This document shows, in pieces, positions 39,140-50,097 of a DNA stretch of 64,000 nucleotides. How positions within the stretch are numbered: position 1 is the stretch's first letter; each line of letters begins with the position of its first letter. Under the pieces are notes generated by a model. The model searched no databases. It was not told the DNA's origin and saw nothing but the letters and a program-made list of their open reading frames with translations. Source of the DNA: DATDPM01 sp963841995 (lineage in GTDB: Bacteria > Pseudomonadota > Alphaproteobacteria > DATDPM01); the NCBI GenBank assembly GCA_963841995.1, contig CAWJEX010000004.1:124001-188000 (forward strand), given 5' to 3'. Position numbers and translations under genes: made by a program.

Positions 39140-40697
39140 ATGAGCAACACAACCGACCGTAACCGAGTCATTATTTTCGACACCACCCTGCGCGACGGCG
39201 AGCAGTCGCCCGGCGCTTCCATGACTTTGGAGGAAAAGCTGCGGATTGCCGCCGTCCTCGAGGAAATGGGTGTCGACGTCATCGAAGCCGGCTTCCCCAT
39301 CGCCTCCAACGGCGATTTCGAGGCGGTGCGCGGCGTTGCCAAAGAGGTCAAGAATTCGATCGTCTGCGGCCTGGCCCGCGCGGTCCCCAAGGACATCGAA
39401 CGCGCGGCCGAGGCTTTGGCTCCCGCCGAGCGCAAGCGCATCCATACCTTCATTTCGACCAGCCCTCTTCACATGCAGTACAAGCTGAAGATGGGTCCGA
39501 ATTCGGTGCTGGAAGCGATTCATGACAGCGTTACCCTGGCGCGCCGCTTCACCGACGACGTGGAATGGAGCGCCGAAGACGGCTCGCGCACCGATCATGA
39601 TTTTCTCTGCCGCTGCGTCGAGATCGCGATCAACTCTGGTGCCACCACGATCAACATTCCCGATACCGTCGGCTATTCGATCCCGTCGGAATTCGCCGAG
39701 TTGATCGCCATGCTGTTCCGCCGCGTGCCGAATATCGACAAGGCGCAGATTTCGGTTCACTGCCACAACGACCTCGGCTTGGCGGTGGCCAATTCCCTGG
39801 CCGCGGTGCAACAGGGCGCGCGGCAAATCGAATGCACCATCAACGGCCTTGGCGAGCGCGCCGGCAATGCGGCGATGGAAGAAATCGTGATGGCGGTCAA
39901 GACCCGCCACGATCTCATGCCCTATTACACCGGCGTCAAAAGCGAGATGATTATGCGGGCGTCGCATCTGGTGTCCTCGGTCACCGGTTTCGTCGTTCAG
40001 CCCAATAAGGCGATCGTCGGCGCCAACGCCTTTGCCCACGAATCCGGGATTCATCAGGACGGCATGCTGAAGCATGCCGGGACCTATGAAATCATGACCC
40101 CGGAATCCGTCGGCTTGACCCAGTCGAAGATCGTGCTCGGCAAGCATTCCGGGCGTCACGCCTTCAACGAGAAGCTGACCGAGCTCGGCTACCGGTTGAA
40201 CGACACCGACGCCGAAGACGCCTTCCGCCGGTTCAAGGACCTGGCCGACAAGAAGAAGGAAGTTTTCGACGAAGACATCGTCGCTCTGGTGGACGACGAA
40301 GTGGTGCGCGACAATGCGCGGATCAAATTCGTTTCGCTCGGCGTGGTGTGCGGCTCCCAAGGCCCGCAACGCGCGGATCTGACTTCTCGAAATCGACGGC
40401 AAGGAGGTCTCGACCTCGGCGACCGGCCGCGGACCCGTCGACGCCACCTTCAACGCGATCAAGCAACTGTTCCCCCACGAGGTGAATTTGCAGCTCTATC
40501 AGGTTCACGCCGTGACCCAAGGCACCGACGCCCAAGCCGAGGTGACCGTCCGCCTCGAAGAAAACGGGCGCACCGTCAATGGCCAGGGTGCGGATATCGA
40601 CACGCTGGTCGGTTCCGCCCGCGCCTATGTCAATGCGCTGAACAAACTCATGCTGAAACGCGAAAAAACGGCTCCGGCCGCGGCACTTTCCGCATGA
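39140..40697 (+). CDS. leuA: 2-isopropylmalate synthase, one frameshift in the sequence
   Basis: Commits 2-ketoisovalerate to leucine. The catalytic TIM barrel (FDTTLRDGEQSPGASM, VSVHCHND-type motif as ISVHCHNDLGLAVAN, GERAGNAAMEE) and the linker are in one frame. A surplus base near 40383-40388 shifts the regulatory domain, which continues LEIDGKEVSTSATGRGPVDA and QVHAVTQGTDAQAEVTV. Length is 519 codons plus one base. The regulatory domain normally binds leucine for feedback inhibition. A terminator follows. Confidence 0.94.
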
Positions 40698-40715
40698 TCC
40701 GAATCGTCACAAAAA

Positions 40716-40756
40716 ATGCCCCCCTGCGTTCCTGCGGCCGTGGGGGCATCCCTTTT
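40716..40756 (+). terminator. Rho-independent terminator after leuA
   Basis: ATGCCCCC (40716-40723) pairs with GGGGGCAT (40742-40749) and is followed by CCCTTTT. It separates leuA from the mre genes. Confidence 0.75.
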
Positions 40757-40792
40757 CCCGCGGACCGATTTCAGCGTGTGAGGTAACCCCGG

Positions 40793-41833
40793 ATGTTTTC
40801 GAGATTGCTTGGCATGCTGTCGGCCGACATGGCGATAGACCTCGGCACCGCCAATACCCTGGTTTACGTGAAGGGCCGCGGCATCGTGCTGAACGAGCCG
40901 TCGGTGGTTGCGATTGCCGAAGTCAAAGGCAAAAAGCAAGTGCTGGCCGTCGGCGATGAAGCGAAGATGATGCTGGGCCGGACCCCCGGCAACATCCAGG
41001 CGATTCGTCCTTTGCGTGATGGAGTCATCGCCGATTTCGAAGTCGCGGAAGAAATGATCAAGCATTTCATCCGCAAGGTTCACAACCGCCGCACCTTCGC
41101 CAGCCCCCAAGTCATCGTTTGCGTGCCATCCGGATCGACCGCGGTCGAGCGCCGCGCCATCGTCGAATCGGCGGAAGCGGCGGGGGCCCGGCGCGTTTAT
41201 CTCATTGAAGAGCCGATGGCGGCGGCAATTGGTGCCGGGCTTCCGGTCACCGAACCCACCGGCTCGATGGTGGTCGACGTTGGCGGCGGCACCACGGAAG
41301 TTGCGGTCCTGTCGCTCGGCGGCATTGTCTATTCGCGCTCGGTCCGTGTCGGCGGCGACAAGATGGATGAAGCAATCATCGCCTATATCCGCCGCCACCA
41401 TAACCTTCTCGTCGGCGAAAGCAGCGCGGAGCGCATCAAAAAGGAAATCGGCACGGCTTGCCCCCCGGAAGACGGCGAAGGCAAGGTGATGGAGATCAAG
41501 GGCCGGGATCTAATGAACGGCGTGCCGAAGGAATTGGTCATCAGCCAGCGCCAGATTGCCGAAAGCCTGTCGGAACCGGTCGGCGCCATCATCGAAGCGG
41601 TCAAAGTCGCCCTCGAGCACACCGCGCCCGAATTGGCGGCGGATATCGTCGACAAGGGTATCGTGCTCACCGGCGGCGGCGCGCTGCTGGGCAATCTCGA
41701 TTTCGTGCTGCGGCACGCCACCGGTTTGCCGGTGTCGATCGCCGAAGACGCGCTGTCTTGCGTGGCGCTCGGCACGGGACGCTGTTTGGAACAGATGAAA
41801 ACGCTGAAAAACGTTCTCATCAGCATGTATTGA
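40793..41833 (+). CDS. mreB: Rod-shape determining protein MreB
   Basis: Bacterial actin that guides lateral wall synthesis on the inner face of the membrane. The 346 residues start MFSRLLGMLSADMAIDLGTA and include the phosphate loops DLGTANTLVYVKGRG and VDVGGGTTEVAVLSL and the adenosine loop LTGGGALLGNLD. The frame is intact. It heads the operon mreBCD-mrdA-rodA. Confidence 0.97.
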   Translation: MFSRLLGMLSADMAIDLGTANTLVYVKGRGIVLNEPSVVAIAEVKGKKQVLAVGDEAKMMLGRTPGNIQAIRPLRDGVIADFEVAEEMIKHFIRKVHNRRTFASPQVIVCVPSGSTAVERRAIVESAEAAGARRVYLIEEPMAAAIGAGLPVTEPTGSMVVDVGGGTTEVAVLSLGGIVYSRSVRVGGDKMDEAIIAYIRRHHNLLVGESSAERIKKEIGTACPPEDGEGKVMEIKGRDLMNGVPKELVISQRQIAESLSEPVGAIIEAVKVALEHTAPELAADIVDKGIVLTGGGALLGNLDFVLRHATGLPVSIAEDALSCVALGTGRCLEQMKTLKNVLISMY

Positions 41834-41884
41834 GCCACTGAATGAGGCCGTCCCCATTGGACGGTAGAAGCGGGGGAGTAAAAC

Positions 41885-42760
41885 GTGAAGCAGCGCAAGG
41901 GTTCGGTCCTGCGCTTGGCGACTCCAGTCAAGGTCCTGGTTCAGCGGTTCGCGTTCCTGGCCCTGATTGCGGCGACGTTTGCCCTCATGATGCTCGGCAA
42001 GGCGGATGTGGTGGTCCTGGAGCGCGTGCGCGCGGTCGCCGCCGATGCCATCGCCCCCATTCTCGACGCCCTATCGCGGCCGGCGGCGACGATTTCGGAA
42101 ATGATGGACCGGATTCATCAGATCGCCGCGGTCGATGCGGAAAATGCGCGGCTTCGCGCCGAAAACGACCGCCTGTTGAATTGGCAACACGTTGCCCGTC
42201 AGCTTTCCGCGGAAAACACCCAGCTCAAATCGCTCCTCAATTTCTCGCCGGCGGCGGCGCAAAGCTTCGTCACCGCGCGGGTCATTGCCGATGCGGGCGG
42301 CGCCTTCGTTCGCAGCTTGCTCGTCAATGCCGGCGAGCGTGAGGGCGTCAAAAAGGGCAACGCCGTCGTCACCGGCGACGGGCTGGTCGGAAGGGTGGTC
42401 ACGGTGGGCGACCGGGCGGCCCGCGTTCTCTTGATCACCGATCTCAATTCCCGAATTCCCGTCGAAATCGAAAGCTCGCGGGAGCAGGCGGTTCTGGCGG
42501 GGGACAACACCAATCTACCCGAAATCGTCCACATGGCCGATCACGTCACGGTGGCGGTGGGCGATCGGGTGATCACCTCGGGAAGTGCCGGCGTGTTTCC
42601 GCCCGGGCTCCCGGTTGGCGTCGTCACCGCCGTCAACGGTTCCGACATCAGGGTCCAACCCTTCGTCGAGTGGAGCCGGCTCGAATATGTCCGGGTAGTC
42701 GATTTCGGCACGAACGGAATTCTTCTTCCCAGCATCGAGCGATCTCCGGCAAGGCGCTAA
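41885..42760 (+). CDS. mreC: Rod-shape determining protein MreC
   Basis: Bitopic scaffold linking MreB to periplasmic wall enzymes. The 291 residues have a short basic N-terminus, one membrane helix (FAFLALIAATFALMMLG), a coiled coil (DAENARLRAENDRLLNWQHV) and the beta-rich MreC domain with VITSGSAGVFPPGLPVGVV. mreD starts 3 nt after its stop. Confidence 0.94.
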   Translation: MKQRKGSVLRLATPVKVLVQRFAFLALIAATFALMMLGKADVVVLERVRAVAADAIAPILDALSRPAATISEMMDRIHQIAAVDAENARLRAENDRLLNWQHVARQLSAENTQLKSLLNFSPAAAQSFVTARVIADAGGAFVRSLLVNAGEREGVKKGNAVVTGDGLVGRVVTVGDRAARVLLITDLNSRIPVEIESSREQAVLAGDNTNLPEIVHMADHVTVAVGDRVITSGSAGVFPPGLPVGVVTAVNGSDIRVQPFVEWSRLEYVRVVDFGTNGILLPSIERSPARR

Positions 42761-42763
42761 GGC

Positions 42764-43279
42764 ATGTACACGACCTTCTGGCAGCGCCTCGATACGATCG
42801 CGCGCCGGATGCTGCCTGTCGCGGTCACCCTGCTGCTGGCGCTATTCGCGGGCACGCCCTTTCACATTCCCGGATTCGGCGAAATGGCGCCGGCGGTGGT
42901 TTTAATCTCGATCTATTACTGGACGATTTTCCGTCCCGATCTCTTGCCGACACCCGCCGTCTTCGCCATCGGATTGGTGCAGGATGTGCTCACCGGCACG
43001 CCCTTGGGCGTGAACGCCTTGGTCCTGCTTTTGGTTTTCGCGGTGGTGCTGGGCCAGCGCCGGTTCTTCCTCGGCAAGTCGTTCTTGGTCATGTGGTGGG
43101 GATTCCTGCTGATCGTCGCCGGCGCCATGGCCGGTCTCTGGATGATCCTCTCCAGCCTCGACGGCACGATCATCAATCCTTTGCCAGCGGTATTCCAAGG
43201 CGCGTTGACGGTGGCGGTGTTTCCGCTTTTGACTTGGGTCTTCATCCGCTCGCAGCAGGCCCTTTTGCGGGGCGTCTGA
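42764..43279 (+). CDS. mreD: Rod-shape determining protein MreD
   Basis: Multi-pass membrane partner of MreC. The 171 residues have five or six hydrophobic segments (MLPVAVTLLLALFAGTPFHI, VVLISIYYWTIFRPDLLP, FAIGLVQDVLTGTPLGVNAL). The RPDLLP and GxxQDxLTGTPLG pieces are typical. It sits between mreC and the PBP2 gene. Confidence 0.92.
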   Translation: MYTTFWQRLDTIARRMLPVAVTLLLALFAGTPFHIPGFGEMAPAVVLISIYYWTIFRPDLLPTPAVFAIGLVQDVLTGTPLGVNALVLLLVFAVVLGQRRFFLGKSFLVMWWGFLLIVAGAMAGLWMILSSLDGTIINPLPAVFQGALTVAVFPLLTWVFIRSQQALLRGV

Positions 43280-43280
43280 G

Positions 43281-45156
43281 ATGTATCGCGACTACGTTCA
43301 ATTCAAAGGATTCAGCCGGCGGGCAGTGCTTCTCGGCGGCGCGCAGTTGGTCCTCGCCTCCGCGCTGGTCGGGCGCCTTTATTACCTCCAAGTCATGGAA
43401 GCCGCCCGCTACAAGAAGTTGTCGGAATCGAATCGCATTTCGCTCCGTCTCTTGGCGCCGCCTCGCGCCCTGATCGTCGACCGCTTCGGTAAGCCGCTCG
43501 CCCAGAATAAGCAGAACTACCGCGTCGTCATCGTCGCCGAGCAGACGCCGAACCTGGAACAAACCCTCGATGCCCTGGGCCAGATCATTCAGATCAACGA
43601 TTACGATCGCCGCCGCGTGACGAAAGAGGTCAGTCGCAAGCGGCCGTTTCTTCCCGTCACGGTGCGCGAAAATCTGACCTGGGAGGAAGTGACCAGGGTC
43701 GAGGTGAACACGCCCGATCTCCCGGGTGTCACCATCGACACCGGCCAGAGCCGGGAATATGTGCTGGGGGATGCCGCGGCCCACGTCATCGGCTATGTGG
43801 GGGCGGTGGCGGAAATCGGAACTCGGCGACGATCCGCTGCTCGAAATCCCGGGCTTCCGCATCGGCAAGAACGGCATCGAAAAAACTTACGATCTGGCCT
43901 TGCGCGGCAAGGCCGGCACCAGCGAGGTTGAGGTCAATTCGATCGGCCGCGTGATCCGGGAATTGGACCGGGACGAAGGCAAGCCCGGCGCCCAGATCGT
44001 GCTGACGCTGGACAGCGATTTGCAGAAATTCGCAGTCGACCGGCTGGGCGAAGATTCGGCGGCGGCGGTGGTCATGGATATTCACACCGGCGGCGTTCTG
44101 GCGATGGCCTCCACCCCCGGATTCGATCCCGATATTTTCAATCAGGGGATGACCGAAACCACCTGGCATCAGCTCACCACCGATCCCAAGGTTCCACTCG
44201 GCAACAAGGCGATCGCAGGCCAATACGCGCCGGGCTCGACCTTCAAGACCATGGTGGCGCTGGCCGCGCTCGAGGACAAGGTCGTGACGTCCGACCACCG
44301 GGTCGTCTGCAACGGTTCCGTCCACCTGGGCGATGCCGTCTTCCATTGCTGGAAGAAGGAAGGCCACGGACAGCTCGATATGCACGGCGGGATCATGCAT
44401 TCCTGCGACGTTTATTTCTACGACGTTGCGCGACGGGTCGGGATCGACCGCGTCGCCGAAATGGCGCGCCGTTTCGGCATCGGTTCTTTGTCCGGCATCG
44501 ATTTGCCGGGCGAACGTCCCGGGTTGATGCCGAATTCGGATTGGAAGGAAGCGGAATTCGGCGTGTCCTGGCAGCCGGGCGAAACCCTCGTCGCCGGCAT
44601 CGGCCAGGGCTACACGCTGGCGACACCCTTGCAGCTGGCGGTGATGGCGGCGCGGCTCGCCAATGGCGGCAATGCCGTGGTCCCCCATCTGAGCCACGAT
44701 ACCGTCGACCGTGACAGCATGCGGCCGCGCGCGGCACCCGACTTTTCGCCGGTCGGGGTTTCGGCGGAGTCGCTCAAGGTCGTAACCGACGGCATGATCG
44801 CGGTCTCCAACGACCCGCATGGAACCGCTTATGCCGCGCGCATCCTGGAGGCCGGGTTCGAATTGGGCGGCAAGACCGGAACCTCGCAAGTGCGGCGCAT
44901 TTCCAAGGCCGAACGCCTGAGCGGCGTCAAGAAGAACGAGGATCTGCCCTGGGAAGAACGCGACCATGCGCTGTTCATCAGTTTTGCGCCCATTGATGGA
45001 CCACGATTTGCGTGCTGCGTCGTGATCGAACATGGCGGCGGCGGCTCCAAGGTGGCCGCACCGATCGCCCGCGACATTCTGCTCGAGACCCAAAAGCGGC
45101 ATCCGAAGACGGGCCCGCTCGCCCGCGATCCGGACGGCCCGGACGGAAAAGCATAA
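43281..45156 (+). CDS. mrdA: Penicillin-binding protein 2, one frameshift in the sequence
   Basis: Elongasome D,D-transpeptidase. The N-terminal frame has the membrane anchor (AVLLGGAQLVLASALVGRLY) and pedestal domain. A surplus base near 43817-43822 shifts the frame, which continues ELGDDPLLEIPGFRIGKNGI and the transpeptidase domain with GSTFK (SxxK), SCD (SxN position) and GGKTGTSQ. Length is 625 codons plus one base. ATG follows the mreD stop by 1 nt. The gene is normally essential in rods. Confidence 0.93.
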
Positions 45157-45172
45157 AAGGAAAAGCCTAGAT

Positions 45173-46315
45173 ATGTGGTTTTCCCGGCAAGGCGCGTTTC
45201 AGATCATCGATAAGATTCCGCAGATCAACTGGCTCCTGATTCTGCTGCTGGGGGCGATTTCCTCGGTCGGTTTCGCGATGCTCTATTCGGCGAGCAACGG
45301 CAACCTCGATCCCTGGGCGATGCGGCAGATGATCCGTTTTGCGATCGGCGTCGGCCTGATGATCTTCGTGGCGCTGATCGATATCCGCTATCTCCTGCGC
45401 TACGCCTATGTCGCCTATTTCGTCGGCCTCGCTTTGCTCATCGTCACCGAAATCGCCGGCGCCATCGGCATGGGCGCCCAGCGCTGGATCGATGTCGGCG
45501 TTTTCCAAATTCAGCCGTCCGAAATCATGAAAGTAACGCTTGTGTTGGCGCTCGCCCGCTATTTCCACGGACTGACCCAGGAGGAAATCCGCAAGCCCAC
45601 GGTCATCTTCTTCCCAACCCTTCTGGTCGGCGTTCCCGCCTTGCTGGTGTTGAAGCAGCCCGATCTCGGCACCGCCCTCATTCTCGTGCTGGTCGGCGGG
45701 ATCATGTGTTTCCTCGGCGGCATCCGGATGTGGAAATTCGTGCTCGCCTTCGGGGGGGCGGTCGGCATCGTGCCCATCGCCTGGCGTTTCTTGCGCGATT
45801 ACCAAAAGCGCCGCATCGAAACCTTCCTCGATCCCGAATCCGATCCCCTGGGCTCGGGCTATCACATCATGCAGTCGAAGATAGCCCTCGGTTCCGGCGG
45901 CGTTTTCGGCAAAGGTTTCTTGGCCGGCAGCCAGAGCCACCTCAATTTTCTGCCCGAAAAGCAGACCGATTTCATCTTCACCATGCTGGCCGAAGAATTC
46001 GGCATGATGGGCGGCATCGCCGTGCTCGGGCTTTATGCGCTGGTCCTGGTCTACGGGCTGTCGATTGCGCTGCGCTGCCGCCACCAATTCGGGCGGCTGC
46101 TGGCGATGGGCATCACCAGCAGCTTCTTCATGTCGATGTTCATCAATGTCGCGATGGTGATGGGCCTGATCCCGGTGGTCGGCGCGCCGCTGCCTCTCGT
46201 CTCCTATGGCGGCTCGGCGATGATGACAATTCTGCTCGGTTTCGGCTTCGTGATGTCAGCCCATGTTCACCGCGACATCCGCATCCCGAGGCGCACCACC
46301 ATCCTCAATTCCTAA
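45173..46315 (+). CDS. rodA: Peptidoglycan glycosyltransferase RodA (MrdB)
   Basis: SEDS-family polymerase working with PBP2 in lateral wall growth. From ATG at 45173, with AAGGAAAAG upstream, it has 380 residues and about ten helices. Typical segments are GAQRWIDVGVFQIQPSEIMK, the catalytic Asp in LKQPDLGTALILV, FLPEKQTDFIFTMLAEEFG and LPLVSYGGSAMM. Last gene of the operon. Confidence 0.95.
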   Translation: MWFSRQGAFQIIDKIPQINWLLILLLGAISSVGFAMLYSASNGNLDPWAMRQMIRFAIGVGLMIFVALIDIRYLLRYAYVAYFVGLALLIVTEIAGAIGMGAQRWIDVGVFQIQPSEIMKVTLVLALARYFHGLTQEEIRKPTVIFFPTLLVGVPALLVLKQPDLGTALILVLVGGIMCFLGGIRMWKFVLAFGGAVGIVPIAWRFLRDYQKRRIETFLDPESDPLGSGYHIMQSKIALGSGGVFGKGFLAGSQSHLNFLPEKQTDFIFTMLAEEFGMMGGIAVLGLYALVLVYGLSIALRCRHQFGRLLAMGITSSFFMSMFINVAMVMGLIPVVGAPLPLVSYGGSAMMTILLGFGFVMSAHVHRDIRIPRRTTILNS

Positions 46316-46490
46316 GGGTCTTGGCGGCTTTCGCCGGAAACCAGGCTGGAGTCGGCTCTTTTCCCCCGCCCCAAACCCCTGATTTTCAGCTGATTTGCCG
46401 GCATTTCCACCGTCATCGACAAAGCCGGCTGGCTTTGCTATATGGCCGCCCTTGACCGCGTATTGCCCTTGTCATCGCAGTGGCTACGGG

Positions 46491-46566
<76 letters not shown>

Positions 46567-47035
46567 ATATTTCAATGACTTAGGAACCACCTCTCAAAAA
46601 TTTTGCAATTCCGGTCAGCGGGTTTTGCAAAATCCGTTCACCTATGGTGCGCAACGAAAACGGGCGGAGCTTTCGAAGACCTCCGGCGACACAACCAAAG
46701 CGCGTTACCTTTGGTATTTTGTAGCGAATCCACCATGCGGGCCCTAATTGCCGCACGCGCCGATAGTGTCGTGGGCCGTGAACTCATAAAAATTGGGAGT
46801 GATAGCAGCCCATGAGCTTCCGCTTCCCGGCCGAAAGCCGTCATCCTTAATCTGTTGTGGGACGTCGCAGAAGTGCCAAAACCGGACTCCCTTGCTTCCG
46901 GGCATGAGAGTGGCAGGCATCGAGAATCCAGCGTGCCGATCGATCGATCACGCTGCATGCATGATCCGTATCCCGTCCTTCGTCGGGCTTTGCAAGTTCA
47001 AATCGGGGACACGCATTGGCCGAGACCGACACTTG
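46567..47035. other. Gene-free stretch after tRNA-Lys
   Basis: About 470 nt with no convincing gene. It holds an inverted repeat, ATTTTGCAA (46600-46608) with TTGCAAAAT (46625-46633). No integrase is found where one would expect it beside the attachment site. Confidence 0.6.
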
Positions 47036-47929
47036 CTAATGATACCGATTTGATTGGTCCGTGGAGTCGATGTTGCCGAACAACTTCACGACGTCCGATT
47101 TGACTCGGGCTGGTCGGTGCCCCGTCTGGGCCAGCTGTTGGGTCCGACCGATGCGCGGCAAGGTCGCAAACAGGTAGATTCCCGCGCTTAGGGTAGTGAT
47201 CCAGAAGCTACTGGGCCAGTTGGTATAGAAAGCCAGGGTGATCCCTGACCAGGCTTCCAGCAGAGCGAGGCCGGCGGAGAGGAGGAGCCCTTTTCCGATT
47301 CCGGTCGTCAGGCGCTGCGCGGCAGCCGCCGGGCCGACCATTAGGCTGAAAACCAGGAGCACGCCGACGATCTGCGCGCACTCGGCGGTCGCCAGTGCCA
47401 CGATGGCCAGGAACAGCACGGAATAGAGCCGGAGCGAAACGCCCTTCGCCTCGGCCAGTTCCGGCTGCAGGCTCGCGAACAGCAACGGGCGCGAGATGAC
47501 CGCGAGCGCTGCCACGCTCACGACGCCGAGCGCCAGGAGTGTCCACACGGTCCTGACATCGACCGCGAGCACGTTGCCGAACAGCAGCGCGGTCGCCTGC
47601 GTCGCATAGGCCGTGAAGAAGTGCAGGAACAGCAGGCCGAGGCCAAGCGACAGCGCGAGGACGATGCCGATCGCCACGTCGCGCTGGGCCAGGCGCTCAC
47701 CCAAAAGGCCCATGCCGATGCCGGCCGCCACGGTCATCACGACCATGCCCCAGAGCGGCGCAACGCCGACGAGAACCGCTCCCGTGGCGCCGGTGAAACC
47801 GACATGGGAAAGGGCATGGCCGGCGAAGGTCTGGCCGCGCAGCACCAGGAAGTAGCCGACCAGCCCCGAGACGATCGAGACGATGGTCGCCGCCGCGAAG
47901 GCGTTCTGCATGAAATCGTATTCAAGCAT
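47036..47929 (-). CDS. Zinc/manganese ABC transporter permease (ZnuB-like)
   Basis: Membrane subunit of an ABC-3 type metal importer. The 297 residues have about eight helices. Conserved pieces are LVLRGQTFAGHALSHVGFTG and ECAQIVGVLLVFSLMVGPAA. Starting MLEYDFMQNAFAAA, it overlaps the end of the ATPase gene. Metal is inferred as Zn or Mn from the family and the binding-protein gene; no Zur site was identified. Confidence 0.9.
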   Translation of the reverse strand: MLEYDFMQNAFAAATIVSIVSGLVGYFLVLRGQTFAGHALSHVGFTGATGAVLVGVAPLWGMVVMTVAAGIGMGLLGERLAQRDVAIGIVLALSLGLGLLFLHFFTAYATQATALLFGNVLAVDVRTVWTLLALGVVSVAALAVISRPLLFASLQPELAEAKGVSLRLYSVLFLAIVALATAECAQIVGVLLVFSLMVGPAAAAQRLTTGIGKGLLLSAGLALLEAWSGITLAFYTNWPSSFWITTLSAGIYLFATLPRIGRTQQLAQTGHRPARVKSDVVKLFGNIDSTDQSNRYH

Positions 47930-48765
47930 CGTCCTGAGGTGCTCCTTGGCAGATCGTGCGCGTGCGCGGACCCGTCGTCGTGGCGATGCACGTCGCGTTC
48001 CACGTCGTGGCCGCCGGACATGACGAAGATCCGGCCCTTCAGGCGGACGACGTCGATCTCGGATCCGTAGAGGCGCGACAGCACCGGCCCGGTGATCACT
48101 TCGTCGACGGTACCGAGCGCCGCTTGCCCCCGCCCGAGATAAAGCACGCGGTCGAGCGCGCCGAGCAGCGGGTTCAGCTCGTGGGCGCTGAACAGGACGG
48201 TGATCCCGAGTTCGGCCTGGAGCGACTTCACCAGCTCCACCACCTCGCGCTGGTAGTGCGGGTCGAGGCTGAGCAGCGGCTCGTCGAGCAGCAGCAGCCG
48301 CGGACGGCCGATCAGCGCCTGGGCCAGCAGCAGACGCTGCCGTTCGCCGCCGGACGTCTCGGCCAGCGGTCGTCGCGCCAGCTCGCCGGCGCCGACCAGA
48401 TCGAGCACGCGATCGACTTCGGCACGAGCGGCCTTGCCCGGGAATGGCATGCCCAGTCGGTGGCCATCGACGACCCTGGCGACGAAGTCCCAGCCGCTCA
48501 GGCGTATGGTGCCGACGGCGCTGCGAACCTGCGGCATGTAGCCGATCGCCGGGTTGCCCCGCGCCGCCGGCCGGCCGAGCACGCGGATGCTGCCCCGGCT
48601 TGGCGGCAGCAGGCCAAGGACGGCGCGCATCAGTGTCGTCTTGCCGGCGCCGTTCGGTCCGAGCACGCCGACGAACTCGCGTGCTGCGATCTCCAGGCTG
48701 ACACCGTCCAGCACGACGCGGCCGCCGAGCGTCAGCGTCACGTCGCGGAACTCGATCGCGTTCAC
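47922..48765 (-). CDS. Zinc/manganese ABC transporter ATPase (ZnuC-like), frameshift near the 3' end
   Basis: Cytoplasmic ATPase energising the importer. Walker A GVLGPNGAGKTTLM, signature ETSGGERQRLLLAQAL, Walker B PRLLLLDEPLLSLDP and SAHELNPLL are in one frame. Uncorrected, the frame runs ~190 nt into the permease gene. Shifting by one base near 47950-47960 gives a C-terminus ending APQDDA with TGA just inside the permease start. This correction is less certain than the others because the tail is poorly conserved and His/Asp-rich. GTG at 48765 overlaps the binding-protein stop. Confidence 0.87.
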
Positions 48766-49641
48766 GGGGTCTGATCCTGGAGCGCTCGATCTACGGCATC
48801 AAGCTCGCTCAGCATCCAGGACTGGTAGTTCTTGCCGGCAGGCTCGGTCTCGGTGGCGCCGACCACGGGGATGTGCGAGGCCCTGGCAATCTTCTCCATC
48901 CGTTCGGCGGTCGGATCCGTGGCCTGGCTGTTGTAGATCAGCAGCCTGACTTGATGCGTCTTGAGATCGTTCTCGAAGGCGGCGATGTCCGAAGCGCTTG
49001 GTTCGGTGTTGTTCATCACGGCAATCTGGAAGGACTGATTCCTGACCTGCATGCCGAGCGCGTCGAACATGTAGCCGAAGATCGGCTCCGTCGCGGTGAC
49101 GGGCGTGCCGGCCAACCGCTGGCGGAGTTCGGCGATCTTCGCCTGGATCGGTTTCACTGAAGTCCTCGAAGCGCGCCAGGCGCTGCTCGTATCCGACCTT
49201 GTGGCCAGGATCATCCGCGATCAGGGCTTCGGAGAGGGTTTTCGCCAGCGCCAGCATGGTGGCCGGGTCGTACCAGATATGCGGATTGTCGCCGGTCTTC
49301 TTGCCGACCAGATCGGCGACGACGATCGTCTTGCGATTGGTCGAGCGAGCGGCCCGGAGCAGCTTCTCCATCCACGGGTCGTAATCGATGCCGCTGTAGA
49401 TGACGATGCGCGCGGCCGAGACATCCCGGCCCACCGACGGACTCACCTCGAACAGATGCGGGTCCTGGTCGGGGTTGCTGAGGATGCTGGTCACCTTCAC
49501 GTCCGGACCGCCGATCTGCTCGGCGATGTCGCCGTAGAAGTTCTCGGCGGCGACGATGTTGACCGGCTGAGCTTCCGCCTGTGCTAGCACAGGCGCTGCG
49601 ACCAGGGCTGCGAGAGCGGCCAAGGCGGAAAGCTTTTTCAT
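48762..49641 (-). CDS. Zinc/manganese ABC transporter substrate-binding protein (ZnuA-like), one frameshift in the sequence
   Basis: Periplasmic metal-binding protein. Signal peptide MKKLSALAALAALVAAPVLA, then cluster A-1 features: IVAAENFYGDIAEQIGG, DPHLFEVSPS (His ligand) and GDNPHIWYDP (His ligand). A surplus base near 49155-49160 shifts the frame, which resumes VKPIQAKIAELRQRLAGTPV and TATEPIFGYMFDALG. There is no His-rich loop. Length is 293 codons plus one base. First gene of the transporter operon. Confidence 0.9.
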
Positions 49642-49656
49642 CCTGATCCCCGGTCC

Positions 49657-50043
49657 CTACCAAAAACTGTATCCGGCGGTATCGATGATGCAGGCCGCCA
49701 AGTGCGGGGATTGCGCCGACCCGGCCAAATCGCTCGAATGGTCGCTGATTCCGTGCGCCTTTGCTAGGAACAAATGTGTCCGAGCCTCGTTGTCGTAGGT
49801 CATGTAGGCATTCAGGAACCGGCGCAGGTCGGTTTCGCCGAACACCACAACATAATCGATGCACTCCCGGCGGATTAAGTCGATAAGTTGTTCGACACAG
49901 CCGTTCTGCAAGGGTGACCCTGGAGCGGTCGGTCGATCACGAATTCCTATCGTGCGCAGACGTCGCGTGACGACATGACCGTAGGCCGCATCCCGATCTC
50001 GGATCAGGTGGCGCGGGACATTGTTCCATGGAAAAGCTTCCAT
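49657..50043 (-). pseudogene. Integrase-core transposase fragment
   Basis: C-terminal part of a DDE (rve) transposase: HLIRDRDAAYGHVVTRRL, RPTAPGSPLQNGCVEQLI with the second part of the catalytic core, and a tail. The N-terminal DNA-binding part is missing and there are no clear ends. It abuts the ABC operon, probably a scar of island assembly. Confidence 0.65.
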
Positions 50044-50097
50044 GATCTGTCGCGCAATCTGGCCTGACGGATTTTTAATACCAGCGGATAGCAGAGA

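Noticed and set aside
47737..47921. A 60-residue C-terminal extension of the ZnuC-like ATPase
   Set aside because: It is the permease gene read in the wrong frame after a likely surplus base.
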